Source: Paracoccaceae bacterium (GTDB lineage Bacteria > Pseudomonadota > Alphaproteobacteria > Rhodobacterales > Rhodobacteraceae). Taken from it: a stretch of 6,187 nt of DNA. Under the pieces are notes generated by a model. The model searched no databases. It saw nothing but the letters and a program-made list of their open reading frames with translations, and was not told where the DNA came from. Within the stretch, counting starts at the first letter, position 1. The number at the start of each line of letters is the position of its first letter. The stretch lies in NCBI GenBank assembly GCA_003561595.1, contig PWWF01000350.1:1-6187 (forward strand), in the 5' to 3' direction. A program made the position numbers and the translations under genes. This document shows, piece after piece, positions 5,349 through 6,187 of this stretch.

Positions 5349-6187
5349 ATGCGTGCTGCCGTCTTGCGCACCTACCGTGAGGATCTGAGCATCGAGGCGG
5401 TGCCCGATCCCGTCTGCGAAGAAGATGGCGTCGTGCTGCGCACCCTGGCCTGCGGGATCTGCCGGTCGGACTGGCATGGCTGGACCGGGCATCATCCGCG
5501 GGTGAAACCCGGCCAGATTCCGGGCCATGAGTATTGCGGCGAGGTTGTGGCCGCCGGGCCGCGCTCTGGTTGGGAAATCGGCGCGCAGGTCATCGCACCC
5601 TTCATTCTGGCCTGCGGGGGCTGCGCATCCTGCCGCGCGGGCGTCTCCAATACCTGCCCTGACCAGCGCCTGCCGGGCTTTGTCGAACCCGGTGCGTTTG
5701 CCGAATATATCGCGGTGCCCCATGCCCATAACCTGACCCGCCTGCCGCAGGGCATGTCGCCTGTGCTGGCCGCCGGGCTGGGCTGCCGGGTGACCACGGC
5801 CTTTCACGCGCTCACCGACCGCGCGGCGCTTGCGCCCGGCGAATGGCTGGCGGTGCATGGCACGGGCGGGATCGGGCTGGCGACACTGATCCTGGGCCGC
5901 GCGATGGGCGCGCGGGTCGTGGTGGTCGATGTGGTGCCCGAAAAGCTGGCGCATGCGCGCGCGCTTGGTGCCGAACTGGCGCTTGATGCGCGCGACGGCG
6001 ATGTCGCGCAGGCCATCCGCGATGCGACATCGGGCGGCGCGCATGTCTCGGTCGAGGCGCTGGGGATCGCGCAGACCACCAATGCCTCGCTGCATTGCCT
6101 GCGCCCGCTGGGGCGGCATGTGCAGGTGGGCATGCCCTCGGGGCCGCATGCGCGCATGGACATCGACATGAGCGCGGTCTACCAGAA
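5349..6187 (+). CDS. Zinc-dependent medium-chain alcohol dehydrogenase (partial, 3' end outside window)
   Basis: The frame is open from the ATG at 5349 to the window edge, giving 279 residues plus two bases; the family is usually about 340-350 residues, so roughly the last fifth is missing. It is a cytoplasmic NAD(P)-dependent oxidoreductase that interconverts an alcohol and an aldehyde or ketone. Catalytic zinc ligands are visible as Cys38 in GICRSD, His60-Glu61 in GHE, and Cys146 in GLGCRVTT. Structural zinc ligands are Cys89, Cys92, Cys95 and Cys103. The Rossmann motif GTGGIG is at 171-176, and Asp194 at the end of the second strand (VVVVD) suggests NAD over NADP. An AGGA lies about 7 bases before the start, and the gene follows purS by 22 bases on the same strand, so it may be co-transcribed with purCS. 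The substrate is unknown. Confidence 0.92.
   Translation, partial: MRAAVLRTYREDLSIEAVPDPVCEEDGVVLRTLACGICRSDWHGWTGHHPRVKPGQIPGHEYCGEVVAAGPRSGWEIGAQVIAPFILACGGCASCRAGVSNTCPDQRLPGFVEPGAFAEYIAVPHAHNLTRLPQGMSPVLAAGLGCRVTTAFHALTDRAALAPGEWLAVHGTGGIGLATLILGRAMGARVVVVDVVPEKLAHARALGAELALDARDGDVAQAIRDATSGGAHVSVEALGIAQTTNASLHCLRPLGRHVQVGMPSGPHARMDIDMSAVYQ

Noticed and set aside
5001..6149. A 382-codon open frame on the minus strand
   Set aside because: It lies antisense to the end of purC, purS and the alcohol dehydrogenase, all with clear family motifs. Its composition (rich in Arg, Ala, Gly, His) is that of a shadow frame in GC-rich DNA.
1..6187. CRISPR array, insertion sequence, tRNA or phage-like genes
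   Set aside because: I saw no regularly spaced repeats, transposase or integrase motifs, tRNA-like cloverleaf or attachment-site duplications. The window looks like core chromosome.

Overview
The window is GC-rich, gene-dense chromosomal DNA, most probably from an alphaproteobacterium of the Rhodobacterales (Rhodobacter/Roseobacter relatives). The grounds are a DUF1476/F1-ATPase zeta-subunit gene, a free-standing BmtB-type homocysteine methyltransferase with a separate corrinoid protein, purC followed directly by purS, and a terminator whose U-tract has the T6-GAG-TA-T5 form I associate with this group. I see no mobile element, CRISPR array, tRNA or rRNA.

Layout. Bases 1-1722 (+) hold the end of an ABC importer operon of the nitrate/sulfonate/taurine type: the last 32 codons of a probable substrate-binding protein, a 55-base gap with a perfect 12-bp hairpin, the ATPase, and a permease overlapping it by 4 bases. 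Bases 1723-1924 are a convergent intergenic region with several strong hairpins, including a rho-independent terminator for the minus-strand genes. Bases 1925-4153 (-) read, in transcription order, zeta subunit, bmtB and corrinoid protein. Bases 4154-4317 are a divergent promoter region. Bases 4318-6187 (+) hold purC, purS and the first 279 codons of a zinc-dependent alcohol dehydrogenase cut off by the window edge.

How the genes fit together. The main point of interest is the minus-strand pair. One protein matches the homocysteine/zinc module of cobalamin-dependent methionine synthase (MetH) and the other matches its cobalamin-binding module. Together they look like two parts of a split methionine synthase. 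The folate-binding module and a reactivation protein are not in the window and would have to be encoded elsewhere. PurC and PurS belong to de novo purine synthesis, and both processes consume or exchange folate one-carbon units, though that link is only suggestive. The zeta subunit is an inhibitor of ATP hydrolysis by F1Fo-ATP synthase, and its position upstream of bmtB has no obvious metabolic logic. The ABC importer is convergent to this cluster and its substrate cannot be told from the sequence.
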